Source of the DNA: Dipetalonema caudispina
Taxonomy: Eukaryota; Nematoda; Chromadorea; Rhabditida; Onchocercidae
Length of the DNA: 64,000 nucleotides
Direction: 5' to 3'
Assembly (NCBI GenBank): GCA_013365325.1
Contig: JABVXV010000003.1
Location: forward strand, 620,001-684,000
Of this stretch, positions 38,544 through 52,100 are shown in pieces. The notes under the pieces were generated by a model. The model did no database searches. It was given only the letters and a program-made list of their open reading frames with translations, and was not told the origin of the DNA. A program made the translations under genes and the position numbers. Position 1 is the first letter of the stretch. Each line of letters opens with the position of its first letter.

Positions 38544-41500
38544 ATTCATTCGGGTCCTGTTGGTACAAATCTTTATCCTTAGCTTTGCTGTAATTATTGA
38601 ATTACTGATTTTATCTGTTGAGAAGAATTTGGTTAGTATTTGAACTTTTGTTAAAAATGTCGCATAGATTTTGATGTTTTCAAAATTTTAATGGAAATAA
38701 ACGTTGTTGCGAGCAAAATAAATCAGTTGATATGAAAGTTAAAGTAAATTCGGATTGATTCGAATTAAAGTTTAATTATTCTTCAGTAATGTATACTATT
38801 ACAATTCTTTATCTTGTTGATGTTATTCTCGCGTATACTGTTTTCAGCGACTCAACAGATTTTTCATATTTTTTCCAGATCGGTTGATTTAACGATTATG
38901 CTTTCTATGTTGGGCATAATTTCTTGTAGATCATCCTTATATATTTGATTACAGACATTATAAGCGCCTTTAAATCTGTTCCTATTTTTCTTCATTTTTG
39001 TATAATTTCGCTTTAACATTACAACCAAACATGAATACCTATATATTAATACTAGTTTTCCATGGTCTAAATAAACGATCCTTTATCTTCTCCAATATTA
39101 CATTATTTTCCCACATGATACGTGTTTTCATTACATATCCAATAGCATTTTTCGCGTCTTAAATTTATTGCTGAAATAGCATGTTTTTATCTAATGCCAT
39201 CAAGATAGCCATTTAGTGCATGTTGAAGGATGTGAGTTTCTATTTCTTCACTCTCTTTCGGTTGAATGCAAGTGTGATGGCATTTCGAAGCTGTTGTTCT
39301 TTCCTGTTCTCTTCTCCCTGATTTGCCTTGTACAACAATTTTGTTATTTCTAAGTCCTTTTGATAAATTTATAAAAGTCAAGACATCCATGAAAATTATT
39401 AATTGTGTTACTGTGGGATAATGCTGGTTTATCAAGGTGGCCGTAATTGAAAGGTTAATGTCGCAGTGTTTACTTTCATGAGTGCATTCCCGTCGATGAT
39501 GCGATCCGGTTTTTTATTGAGATTTTTCGGTATATAGAGAGCAGCATCCTTTGAGTTTTTCTGATTCCCGCAACTGTCTTGAAACTTTTTAAAATTGTAA
39601 CGTCGCATAACCTTTGTTTCCTTTTAGAAAGTGGGATTGTAATGAGCTGTAAAGCCTTCCCTCCTATTCTTCTGAAGATCCTCTCAATACTTCTGCTCAT
39701 GTTTCTAGTGTTTTCGTCGTACCTATAATCCGGAAACAGCAAGTATTTCAAGGAGCTCAATATTCAAAGGATGGTGCAATACCCACGGAAGCGTACGTAG
39801 TGCTATTCCTGCAGGAGTAAAATTGTAAATGTCTGGTATAATATTCTTACAATTTGATGAGCTTTGAGTAAGACTATGAGAATGGAGAAGCCGTAAAGTG
39901 GGAAAACAACATTTGGAACTCAAAGAAAACCTAGAAAACTCGGATGTCGGTAATATATTTAATTCTGTACATTAAAAACGTTTTAAATATTAACTAAAGT
40001 CATTTAGTCGCCGTACCAGCTTAAAAATCTTCCTATTATTGAGGCATCTATTCTGAAAACAGAATTAGAGAAGTGGGAGGGATCATACATTTCAGTTAGA
40101 CTTGATCAGATGGACACAAGTAATGTTGTCGCCATATGACGAGATGATATGTTAGCAAACCTTGAGTAAACTTAAGGTTAATTAATTGTTTGCAAAACTA
40201 TCTCATATAAGGTTAATTAATTGTTTGCAAAACTATCTCATATAAGGTTAATTAATTGTTTGCAAAACTATCTCATATCTTTTGACTATAATGATATGTT
40301 ACCACTATTTGACTGTTAGGGAAATAATAATCCCAACCGTTTTCTACACTATGGACGATTGCTTCAGTGTAAAAGGCCTGAATATTTCAGTGCATCATTA
40401 TGGTAATTTTAACCTGTTTCATTTTACTTGAAATCTTTTCTGTACAACTACTAACTCTGTTATCACAACTGAAAATTACCAGGAATCAAATGCAGTGCTT
40501 TGATTAACCTGGCCATATATCGATAATATAGTATGGCTCTACAGTTTCACTTATTATATACTTATTATGCACTATTAGGCCTCAACGAAGGGTATTTACA
40601 TAGTTGCAACGTAGATCCTGTTTACTGCATATTTCACGGTGTTGTTTCAGGTAGTCTTCCTACTTACTGTTCGCATTTACGTACAAAGTACTGTATATTT
40701 GAAAAAAAAAGCTTAGGATAGCTTAGAATATTTTGCATCTGGTCCCTTAAATTTTAAAATCTAATATTTCATTTCAAATGAAGAAGCAAAATGCAAAAAT
40801 TAAATCAAAAACTTTATTACAGAGTACACCGAAGGAGATAATTTTTACCATGTTTCGTATAGAAAGCTGACTAGATTTACTACATTAGATTGTTAAATTT
40901 TTGGATTATCAAAATTGGGAAGCACATCAAATATCATATGGCAGTGTCGCTTATTTGAAAAATAAAAAATAAAGTTGATCCGGTACTGTAGAGAAGTGAG
41001 ACAGCCAAACTGACAGTTATAAAAAAATAGGAAAGAGATATATACCCAGAATTTAGTAAAGGCAAAATGAAACATTTGAAATAAAAGTATTATATAATTT
41101 CTTTAGTGTTTCAGTATTTTTTAAAATCGATAATTAGAAAGTTTGAAAGTACTTTTCTAGCAAGACTTCAGGACTGCGTATCAAGAAATGGCTACTCATC
41201 GTGTGACATAATACAACGTCGCTTCCATCATCTAAATTATATTTTCGTTATTGTGAAAAGAGAAATGCAATGGAAAATCACCATGCAAAAATACATATTA
41301 TTTAACCCAAATTTTGATTATCGCATTTTCTGTGGAAAACACGAATATATGGGTAAACGCAACAGAAAAGGAGAATTTCTTTTCTAAATTTAATAAAAAT
41401 TTTTCTTAACTTACTTTTAAATTATCACTCAGTCATCGAGTGAGAGAAGAAAAAAATGTTCGAGTTTTTGCTATTGTGAACATCCAACGGGTAAAAAATT

Positions 41501-42007
41501 GATTAAAAATTGAAAATTTTTCGCAATTTTTATGGAGAATAAAACAGTTAATATCGCACAAATCACCCATATTAATCTTGTCCTTACTCCTCTTATTTGG
41601 GTATAATCTCAGTTAGTATAAATGAAACTAAGATCAAATGAACCATTGTAAAGGGGAAAAAAAAATCGTTGGACTAACGATATGTTGATAGAATTTGAGA
41701 AAAAGCTAATCAAAAAAGATAGTTAAGAAGAATCGTGAAAATCAAACAATCAATTACAACACAGCAAATGACTCATTCACTTCGAAAAAGCTTGAAGATC
41801 TTATGATAGAAAAAGATATAAATGGTTTGTCGATTCAAAACATTAAATCCATCTCATGACTTAGAAATTAGAATAATTCATACTACACGACATATCCAAC
41901 CAAAAAATTATCTGAGAATTTACCAGAAACGTTTACCCTTTGACTTATAAAATGAGATATCAAAGTGGGAAAGGAATTTAAACTTAATTAATTCAAAAAA
42001 AATCCAT
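38544..42007. other. Intergenic between convergent LST-2 and MAGUK genes
   Basis: The left end is the LST-2 3' UTR with an AATAAA. Two minus-strand open frames at 39187-39435 and 39476-39760 are adjacent and basic (CDVTILKSFKTVAGIRKTQ), but I recognise no family and found no reliable splice sites; a decayed mobile element cannot be excluded. A 35-bp triple repeat lies at 40174-40278. Nothing else is supported. Confidence 0.5.
40174..40278. repeat. 35-bp unit repeated three times in tandem
   Basis: Three perfect copies: 40174-40208, 40209-40243 and 40244-40278. Each contains TTAATTAA and TTTGCAAA, two short palindromes. Confidence 0.97.
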
Positions 42008-45000
42008 TCATTTTCGACGCAGCCAAACTTCTGGTACCCACTGCACCTTATCTCTCAGTTCATTCAAAGTCTCCATCAGCCTAAAATTACATCTAATAAA
42101 TTTGGAATTTTTCCTTAAATGTAAAATTTAAAAAAAATTTTCATTCAGAACAGAATTAGTGTTTCTTGCTTTTCACATTCTTCGATCCGCGAAGTTTTAG
42201 TCTAGACAGGTTTTAATAATTTAAAGTATTTCATCGTACAAAATTTGTCAAAAAGAATATCATGAATAACTTCTGAACCCGAAATGGAACTTTAAATTGT
42301 TGAAAAAAAAATATTGGACTGCGTAACATAACAAGGCAGCACCATTTACATAATGAACAAATAAGAAAAAACCTTTTGAAAGTGGCGTCTAAATTTTTGT
42401 TCACCAAAACAATATCAAACATTTTGGCATAACTACTCTCCAACAGTTTCTTATTTTCTCGAATATAAGCTTCCAATTGCTCTTCGGTATAGGGTCGCAG
42501 TCGAAGCTTATTTATTTGCCGAAATTCGTCAATTCCTGGAGGAGCAATCAACACAACAAGTGGCATAAACTCTGCATTGTATAAATGTCGCAAAGCTTGC
42601 GGCTCACAATCTAACAAACAAACTCGTCCGCTTCGAATACAACTTCGTATTGTTTTCATACTGTAAGCAAACAAAAGTAATGAAAGAAGCTGTAGAAAAG
42701 TTTTAAAGCACCAACTGTCCGGAATTATTATTCGGTCTTTTCTGTTGATTTTCGAAAAAAGATTGTGTTTCACAATACTACTACAATAAATATTTATTGT
42801 AATAAACAAATGCACGAAAGTAAACCAGAAAGACCTGGTGCCGTAGAGTTGTTCATCTAGTTCACCCCATTCGATCATATCACCGGCTCGAATTCTCTCC
42901 AACATTTCCTCCTTTGTTCGGAAATAATACTCGCGACCTTCCAGTTCGTTAGGTTTCGGAACTCGCGAAGTATCTTGAAGAATTCCCAACCAAAGTTCAT
43001 CGTTAATATTAATGATAGCAAAAATCATTAGTACTTCTCATGTTATTATGGCTCTTTGTTTGCTATTGAAGCATTAATGCTAATTATCTACTCAATTTCA
43101 GATTATCAACAATAAAAGTGAAACGACACAGATAACACTTCCTTTCATTTAGTCCCAAAAAGTTTCTAAAATATCTCAGATTCAGCCTAACATAGCAAAA
43201 CTGTGACTATGCTCGCTTTCCAGAAGTCTTTGAAGATAGCCTCAATTTCAAATGTTCAAGAGAAGTATTTAAAGTACCTGGCGATCGTCGTGCACAAGCA
43301 TTTTATTAATTAATGAATAAATCTTCATAATAATATTGAACTAATACGTCAGCTTACAGGGGGTGGCGGTTGTGAAGTATTGCGGTAAATGATTCAGAAG
43401 CATTCTTTTGAGAGTTCTGCGTCCAACACCTGGAACACCCAATAGTACCACAACTCGACGACCATAAGGAGAAAGCATTGAGACTTGCTCACCAAGTATA
43501 CTCACCGGACATAACCCTGCTTGATTTAGATCAATCACTTTCCGTCCCTGTAAACATTTTTAATAAATCTTTAAAAATTTAATTCATTTATCCTCACTTT
43601 CAAGTCATCCCTCAACCGATTTTGTTAAATTTGACCTAATCTCTTGCCCACTACACTATATTATTCCTTTTATAGGTTATATCTGTCGCGAAATTCACAA
43701 ATAATTGTGTTAATCTATATTTTTACTCATTGGACTAATTCATCTTACAAATTGTTTTGAAATGAATATCATAAGGTCAAGGATATTCTCACCCTTATTC
43801 ATGATTGTAACATTTAGTTTATCTTCATCTTTGTTTACGACAGTAACAAAATACAGAAATCCATGGTCAGCGTGACCTTGTTTACATGTCTACCTCTGTA
43901 TCCAATCGAATTGCAAACATGTAGGACACTCCTAGTCCACCCACATATGTACATGTATATAGGTTGCAACTTCCAAAGGAAGTCACTCTCCCTTTCAACT
44001 TTGAACTTTGAACCTTTACCTTCCACCCTTCAACTTTCAACTTTCAATTTCACCTTTTCTAAGAAGAACAAGGGTCTCCTCCAAGAAGAACTATCTCGAA
44101 CAAAAAATCTCTCCTAGGAAGAACCATTGGGACAAGAGGTCACTTCTAAAGAAAATCGTTTCTAACCACAACTTCACAAATTGGTACTGTGACGTCTACT
44201 GTTATTAAGTCTTCTGTTATTAAAATAAATCTCTGCAACAATTTTCGCCTGTGAAACAACAAACTATCCAAAACTTTCACGACAAATCTAGACATTAGAT
44301 CTTCTCCTTGTCGGAAACAAGGAAAATTGAGCAAATTTGAATAAATCCAAGTTCACTTCAGCAAAACAATATTCGCCACAGGTTAAATTTAGAAATAGAG
44401 ATGAATGATCTAAATACAATAAAGAAAATAAATCGCATAACAAAATATTAGAATCACGACCTGAACCCAATTAGAATCCTTGCTGAACGCTTGAATAACA
44501 TCACCTTTCTTCAATTTCAGAATATTGAAATTCTCTGGTGCATGACTATCATGCAAAATATCATAATCCATTTCTGCACGATAATAAACCTAAATTTGAA
44601 ATCGAGAATACTTCTTATAAGAAGGAATGGTTTACTCGAAATTATAAAGGCATCCATCACAAGTTTAGAATAGATCGAATAGATTTCAGACGATTAAACT
44701 ATAATTGGAGTCTTAAGCGAAAATGCATAAATAAGAAAAGAACTTGAATTGATTGGAAGTCATTTGTTCAAGAGAAAAGGAAATCATATCTTTGAAATTC
44801 TTTCTAATATAGAAAGAGGAAATATTTGAAATTGGATGTCCTTTTTTGCGAAATATGTATGATGCATATTCAACATCAGACAACAAACATACTTACTGAT
44901 GGACCTTGATGTAAAGGTGTTGGCATCACTCGCAGTATTATGTTACCTTCCAACTCTACTAAATGTTTGACTTGAGTGACAGGTATTCCATTAATTTCAA

Positions 45001-48000
45001 CGATCGCATCTCCTGCACGAATATCCTGTCAAATCTCAGCAAGCATTACTTCAATTAAATAATAGAAACGATGTGTAAAATGTAATTAATTTCTCAAGGA
45101 ACAATATCAAACGGAAACAAATTAAAAAACGAGGAACTCCGAATTTCTAATCTTGATGAATCTCCTAAATAGTGCTTTATATTGATTTCAATTTAAAGTC
45201 AACCGACCTACATATCTCTTAGTCTACAAGTTACCATTACTTAAAGTGGTAACTATTGAAGTTCTACTCTCCTGTCCGGTATTTCATGCTACATTATTCT
45301 TCATGAAAAGATTGCTGACATCACTGAATTAACCAGTTTATTTTAACAAGCATATAAAACCAATATCAGGAAAAGAATACTTTGACAGTGGAGTCAGGCC
45401 TTACTCGGGTAATAATGATTAGATTAGCAACTCGATCGTAATCAATGTCATGAAATGGATTATGATTAAGTTGTATGACTCGTGTAGTCGTTGTGGTTGA
45501 CATTGCTGATGACAAAGCAGATGATATTTCAGTATCTCTGTAAGTTAATTCCATTGTATTGGACATTTTTGATTTATCAACATGAGGTACTGCAGTTTCA
45601 TTAACCGTCATTGTTGACTGATCGAGGTCATCGATCGGTATCATGTGAAATGTTTTGGTTGTAACTACTCGTTCCGTTATTACTGTACGTTTCTTTATAC
45701 CCGTTTCCGGATCTTCTGTCACCGTCTCCTTACAAACCACCTGTAATTTGAACAAATTAAATAAACGAGATTAATATTATGAATTTTTACAATTCGGTTC
45801 AACAAAATTTTCAAAATCTTATCGTTCAATTTTATGAGCTCTACCTAAGCAAATATGAACAAAAGTGATAGAAATAAATTAGTGACAGTTCCAATGACAG
45901 AATATTCCAGTTTGGTGTGAAAAACAAATCGGACAAATATGCAGTAAAGAATGGCGTCTCGCAAGAAGCGGTAGAATTGAAGATGGTTCGAAGTAATATT
46001 GTAAAATTTGTTTTGTGACAAGACTTCATCGACTTTTTTTATATTTTAATAGAAAAATGTGCGTTAATGAAACTGCAATAAACAATGAGCCAAATGAAAA
46101 AATTCCGGCCATGTTCAGGTACATTCCATTTCAGTTGATCTTTTGCTCAACTGAATATTTGTCATAAATAAAAATGTCATCCTTCAAGTATTCAAATTGA
46201 TTCACAAAATTAATGTCTTTAATGAAACAACTGCTCTATCGTTTAAAAAAACATATGCTCTGAATGTCACTAAAATCAATAAACAATGCACTTTTCTGAA
46301 ATGAAACAATCTTATCTTCTGAAAACAAACAGATAACTACAGAAGGACCACATGAGGAAGCACTGAATTTCGATGATAGTTCAGCAATTGAAATAACAAC
46401 TAATTTTATCGTGGAATAATTAAATAATCGATAAATGATAAAATATCCTATCATCGTAAACTTCTAAATTTACAAATGGCTTTCGACTACAAAAAAAGTC
46501 TTCTACGTCTACAGTTTTCCGATTAGGTTACACATACTCTCCCGGATTTCTTGCCCTCAATATTAAGCATATTGTACAAACACTCGTAGTATTCATCAAT
46601 TATCTCATCTAAACCACTTGTTTCTTGAAGCAGACAACATTTATCTGTGCTGTGAATGTAAGCTTAAATATTTGAAGAGTTACGTTTTCCGAATAGATTT
46701 TTTCAGTCACTTCACTGATTTCATCATTGGGGATAGATATATTTAAATGTCTTTACTATTACTGGGTAATATTTGGTATGTTCCTATATCTAAAAATGAA
46801 ATAATAATTTATAGTTCTTGGGAAAAAATTGAACGGTTTTTTTCCTGAACGTTCGTTTCTCTTGCTTGTGCTTTACTTTCTTAGAGTATTTTCTTGATTT
46901 AAAAAAAATTCTGTATCAGTTGAATAAGATCGGACAATTTGAATTATTTCTTAAATATCAAGCAGATCAATCGGGCATGTGCGCTGTCATCAAATGATGC
47001 AATGCATAGGATGATCGCATTGGTGAGATATTAGCTGATAATTCACAATTCACACCGGAAAAATTAAAGTCTAAAACGTTTACGGGAATCTTACGCAAAA
47101 GTAAGGTTGAGAAATTAATAGTTTGGAAAACTATATGGGGATGGAAAGAGGAACAGAAAAAACACGTTCACATTTATCGCAACAATATGTTTCCGCTAAA
47201 AACAGACGCAATTTATAAGCTGAAGCAAAAAGGAAAAGGAACTCAACGACATTTGCAACTGTCACTGTCTGCATTTTTAACGAAGTCTCTTCAAAAACAA
47301 ATCGAATTTCGACTAAGCAAAATGGTATCGCAAACAGGATCGGTTGCAATACTTCTGTATCCCGAAAGCTTATTCTAAAGTGATATGGATCCGTTTTATG
47401 GTAGGCCTTGTTTCAAAATCTTCAAAACATAAGAAGTTTTATAGTTGTTTTAAAAGCCTACAGTGAATGAAATTTTGTTGAAGATCACGCATCATACGTA
47501 AGAAACACACAGACATATAGACAGATATAGATAGATAGATAGATAAGTAGGTATAGATATACACATGGATAAATATACAGGAAAAGGTTAAACGTCAAGA
47601 TAATAATAAGTTGATGATATATGAAATAGTATGGAAGTAGAGAGTAAGCAGAGTTAATGACTGGAACTATCATAACAAATAGTAGATGATATGGCTGAAA
47701 TGACAAAATAAATAGAAATATAAAACAGAATGAAAATAGATGCCCTAGTGGAGACAACAACAGGCCTAAAATTGAAAAGAACCGTGTTTCGCAGTATGGT
47801 AAAAATAGTGACGAAAAAGCAGAAATTCCATCATTCGCTTGGTAACGGCTCTTTCTCATTGAAATGATACAGTGAGAGAAAGGGAAGTAAAGTGCTTAGA
47901 ACGGTTAAGTTTTAACGAATACTTTCTTCCTGCACTTCTAATATCTATAAATCAGCCAAACCTAGTCCATATTTCACTGAGTATAAATGATTTACGCTTG

Positions 48001-48610
48001 TTGTGGCCTCCGTAGGAATTCTGAAGTTGAAAATTAATCAAAAAGAAAATATCCTACAACATCAAAGGTTGAGTTCAATACGACATAAAAGACAGAACGC
48101 ATAAATCTGAAAAAGAATGGTTACGTGAAAACGTCTAAATCTGGATGTGAATGAAACAAAAAAAAAAAAACATAGGACAAGTGAAGGATGAAGCAAAGAA
48201 CAGTATTTGTAAACTTTGAAGTAAGTAAAATTAAGACTTAGTATTCTAAAACTTGAACAAAGTTAATTTTCTTTTCGTAGACGAATGAAAGATTCAAGCA
48301 ATCGTTGTTATTAAATTGATGTAAATTAGTTAAGTAAGAAATAATTTAAAGATATTCAGGGAAATGAAAAACAAATGAAAAACGAAACCTTTACATCAGG
48401 ATCCTGATTATTTTTCTCTTTGATATCATTCACTGATGTTAGTCCATTAACCGCTTCACCGATTTTTTTTGGGATATTATCGGTAAAATAATAATGTCCT
48501 GTACTTGACTTGGCGGTACCTTCCAACTGTTCAATACGTTTTAATAAGGCATGCAAACAATGTGATAAATTGTCCACATTGGCTTTTAAACTTGCCACCT
48601 CAACGTCCAT
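42008..48610 (-). CDS. MAGUK scaffold: coiled coil, PDZ, SH3 and catalytically dead guanylate kinase
   Basis: Exons I can fix: 48610 to about 48380, 45740-45381, 45025-44897, 44589-44461, 43547-43358, 42973-42835, 42660-42373 and 42080-42008. The N-terminal part is a coiled coil (VASLKANVDNLSHCLHALLK) followed by a threonine-rich linker (KKRTVITERVVTTKTF). PDZ: LIIITRVRPDSTV joined to DIRAGDAIVEINGIPVTQVK. SH3 start: YYRAEMDYDI, LKKGDVIQAFSKDSNWVQ. Guanylate kinase domain: VVVLLGVPGVGRRTLKRML (P-loop lacking the catalytic lysine, as in CASK and MPP), EGREYYFRTKEEMLERI, GELDEQLYGTS, RVCLLDCEPQALRHLY and the end VQWVPEVWLRRK. Family role: anchors membrane proteins at cell junctions or synapses. 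I could not place the end of the SH3 domain between 44460 and 43548; the large intron 48352-45741 holds no recognised exon. An additional upstream exon near 48843 is possible. It is p55/CASK-like; the exact orthologue is not assigned. Confidence 0.88.
47521..47549. repeat. GATA-type microsatellite in MAGUK intron
   Basis: Imperfect AGATA/GATA units. They create a fake hydrophobic open frame on the minus strand at 47485-47859. Confidence 0.85.
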
Positions 48611-49031
48611 TCCGATACTGCGTCTCCTACAAGAGCTATTCAATTTTAGCAAACTTATACTTTAATATAAACTTTTCTAATTTTTCCTATTATTATACCA
48701 ATAAATGATTGTACCTATACTTAATTAGCAATGACAGGACGACAACTGATGATTAAACTTTGATAAAAATGAATCTGTATGTTAATTTTTGGATTTCGAA
48801 ATCGCTGTGATGCATTATTAAGTGATCTTTCGGTAACTACGACCTGAAACATTTATTATAAATTAAGGAAGACTACAGTTAACCGGGTTAGACGTCTAGT
48901 CGCTATCGGATAATTCAGACGGCATGGATTGAAAAAAAAGATCATTTATATGTCCTCTATGGATACTTTAATATTAATATTTAGAATAGTAATTTAAATT
49001 AATGGCGATAAAGGGATATCAAAGAAATAAA

Positions 49032-49131
49032 GATAATATAGCGCAGGATAGCGATAATATAGCACAAGATAGTGGTAATATAGTGCAAGGTGGTGATAAT
49101 GTAACACAGGGATAGTGATAATATAGTTTAG
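49032..49131. repeat. Degenerate minisatellite, about five 21-bp units
   Basis: Units begin GATAATATAG or a close variant and end near a GATAG or GGTGG group. They differ from one another by several substitutions, so the array is not recent. Confidence 0.85.
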
Positions 49132-52100
49132 GGATAGCCTATATTCAATGAGTGACAGTAATATTTTCCTGGAATATAAAAAGGAATAATTTCAACCAAT
49201 TAGTTAGAAAGATGATATGAATGAAGGGTTAACTGATAACTACCTAACTTCAGCATATTAAGAGTCATACCAATCAAAAGAATATCACTTCTATTCTATT
49301 AAATTAAATCTGAGATTGAAATCTTCACACCTATCTCTCAGCATATTCAAGAACTTTTTAATCTCAGCACAATTGTTTCCATATTTCGAAAAAACTGTTT
49401 ATCTTGATTGAGTTAATAATATAAATTTCTTTACCCAATAAACTTCATTCAAATTTGAGAAAGGGAAACTTATAGTTAGCCGATTACTACTAATAGAAAT
49501 TGATACTACGTTGTAAAAAAAAAAAAAAATTCTATAGCAAATTTTGGGAAAAATAATCTTCCTCTCTGAGAAATTTCAAGCTGAAATAAATTTCAGTTAA
49601 TTGTCAATCAGTGAAGAATAAAAATAAGAAAACGTGAAATAGTACAAATTTCGGAAAGAGTATAGTTTGTAAGCAAATTAATGAACAATAAGCAATATCA
49701 ACAAGTAAACGATAGCAAATAAATAAGCATCTATTTGTATTCAAAGGGTCATCTCAATTTATACTTAAATTAGAATCATTCTAAGCAACAACCAAAATAT
49801 CATTTTGATTCTGCAAACTTCGAACCAAAAATTTCACTGAACTTTTAGAAAATGTTTTTTATTGTCCTCGATAGAATAAAGTATACATTCAAATATTTAA
49901 TATTTGCATGATTTCCATAAACAATGATTAATATTCAATTCATTAAGTATGTCGGTTATTTTAGAACCTAACAACTATTAGGCTTCAGGCCAGAAATTGA
50001 GTAGTCAGTTAATTAATTGCTTTCGTTTTTTCATTTATTATAAAAAATAATAGTTTTAATAATTCGGTATACATAGGCACAGACATATTTTCAAAAAATC
50101 ATCCTTGACCGACCTAAATTTCGAAAATATGGAACAAAAAGAGCAAATAATTTAAATTAAAATCGAATAATTCAAAATTCGAAAATCTATTGGAAAAGTA
50201 AAGGAAATTTACTTTCAAATTTCATGTAAGCTGAAGTATTTATAGGTTCACTTAGAAGAGCTGCAATACCGACATGATAGCATTTTCATCGTTTTTAATT
50301 GCAACATTTGCATATACAGAACTTTATATAATTGTAAATGTATTATTAGTTTTATCTCCCCGTAACCTTTAACCCCGCTAGCAATCTAGATTTGACAAGT
50401 ATATTACAGAATACATGGAACTGATAACTAACAGCAGTGTTTCATTATTGGAGCAGTTGTCTCAGTATTCGGTGAAGGCGCTCCATCTCTGCTTTCTTTT
50501 ACTCAATTCCGTATTCAGATTAAAATTGAAAGTCTTTTTGTCGAAAAGGCCTACCTTCTCAGATAGAGACTGTGAAACAAAAAATCTTTACACTTCAACG
50601 AAGTGGAAGTTAAAATTTCAAAAAATTTCTATGGATATATGTGAGAAACACTTTGGAATAAATTGAAAGGTTGTAAATAGGAATCGAATATGGTGTGAGT
50701 GTCGCCACTAGTAAGGGTAGAAGGTATTATTGCAGAAATTAATGCCGGATCGATCGGTGCTTGGGTGACTTGCAGTATAAACGCCTTATGAATGAGAAGT
50801 AATGATGAGTGACTATGCACTCGTATGCTTCTGCCTGTGACAACAACAACAACAATAACAACACTTTCCCATTTGATATTGGATGCCAAGAATGCTACCA
50901 ATGATTGACTTTCTTCCCTTTTACGCTTTTCCTGCATAATTGTAAACCATCCCTTTGACATTAGCAAAAAAAACTTCAACAACTATCCTTAACATTCCAA
51001 CTACTTCCTTGGCTCATTTCCTCAATCAGATATAATTTTTGGATAAAGGTAACATGAATAAACTAAGGAAATTTAGAAAAATGAAGCTTCCTTTTTAATT
51101 TCCCTATCAAATCATATAATAACGAATGAGGCACTGTACTGATGCTTAGATAACCAACCTAAATTAGACATCTGAAGAACCCGGAATCATACGATATAAA
51201 ATGAAATACACATAATTGTAGTCTGATTCTAAGATTCTAATCTGAAATCTAATGGGTAATTTCAACGATGCATTCTACCTTGACGATAACGACAGTTTGT
51301 TTAACTACAAAGTATAAAAAAAAGTATCAGATTACAAATTTCTGCAAAATCCAACAAATAACCGTTAATTGGAGCAAGCTGAATAGAAAAAGAAAAAAAA
51401 AAGGATCCGTTCTATCAGCTTTGGCACACATTTTGCAGAATACAGATAAATATCCCAATTTCTGTGTACTTTGCGCTATTTCACCTTTTTGATCCATCTA
51501 TTTGTTGTAATTTTCGATGCACTCATTGCAGTCCAATTGTTGTTTATTCCATTTTGTTTTTCCAGAACGAAAATTTCACTGCTAACATTTTTGAACGATA
51601 AAATTCCAGCTGCTGGCCAAATATGTATAAAGAAAAAATCATATTAGGAGTAAACAAATGAGCCTTGGAAAATGGATCTTAAAAAGTTTTTATAGTTTTG
51701 CTCATTCAACTAATTATTTTTAAAATGCTCTTAAACTGATAATGATCTCTCTGTTTTGGATCAGTAGTAAATAAATAAGAAGTTAAATATTTGAATAATC
51801 CAACTTGAATAAGTTGAGCTTTTTTTAGTAACCTTCCGAGAGTAACCGGTATATAGCCATATAAGAAATATAAAGAGATATTGCGATGAAATACTAGACA
51901 ATTCTGACTGAGTATACGCGGAGGAAAGAGAATAAAAGTGTTCGACATGGACAAATTCATAAATCATGCGTTGTAAACAAATAACGCCGCTTAGTTTTTG
52001 TATTCTTTTTTCCTTCACTAGTATGGATTTTAAAACTTTTAACAAAGTGAGAGATTTTTTTTTTTTGTTTTGTTGTTGTTGTGGGATTATAACTTTGTAG

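Noticed and set aside
39187..39923. Adjacent basic open frames on the minus strand, possible retroelement relic
   Set aside because: I found no reverse transcriptase, integrase or transposase motif, terminal repeat or target duplication.
47485..47859. 124-codon hydrophobic minus-strand frame
   Set aside because: Its tyrosine and leucine-rich end is a translated GATA microsatellite inside a MAGUK intron.
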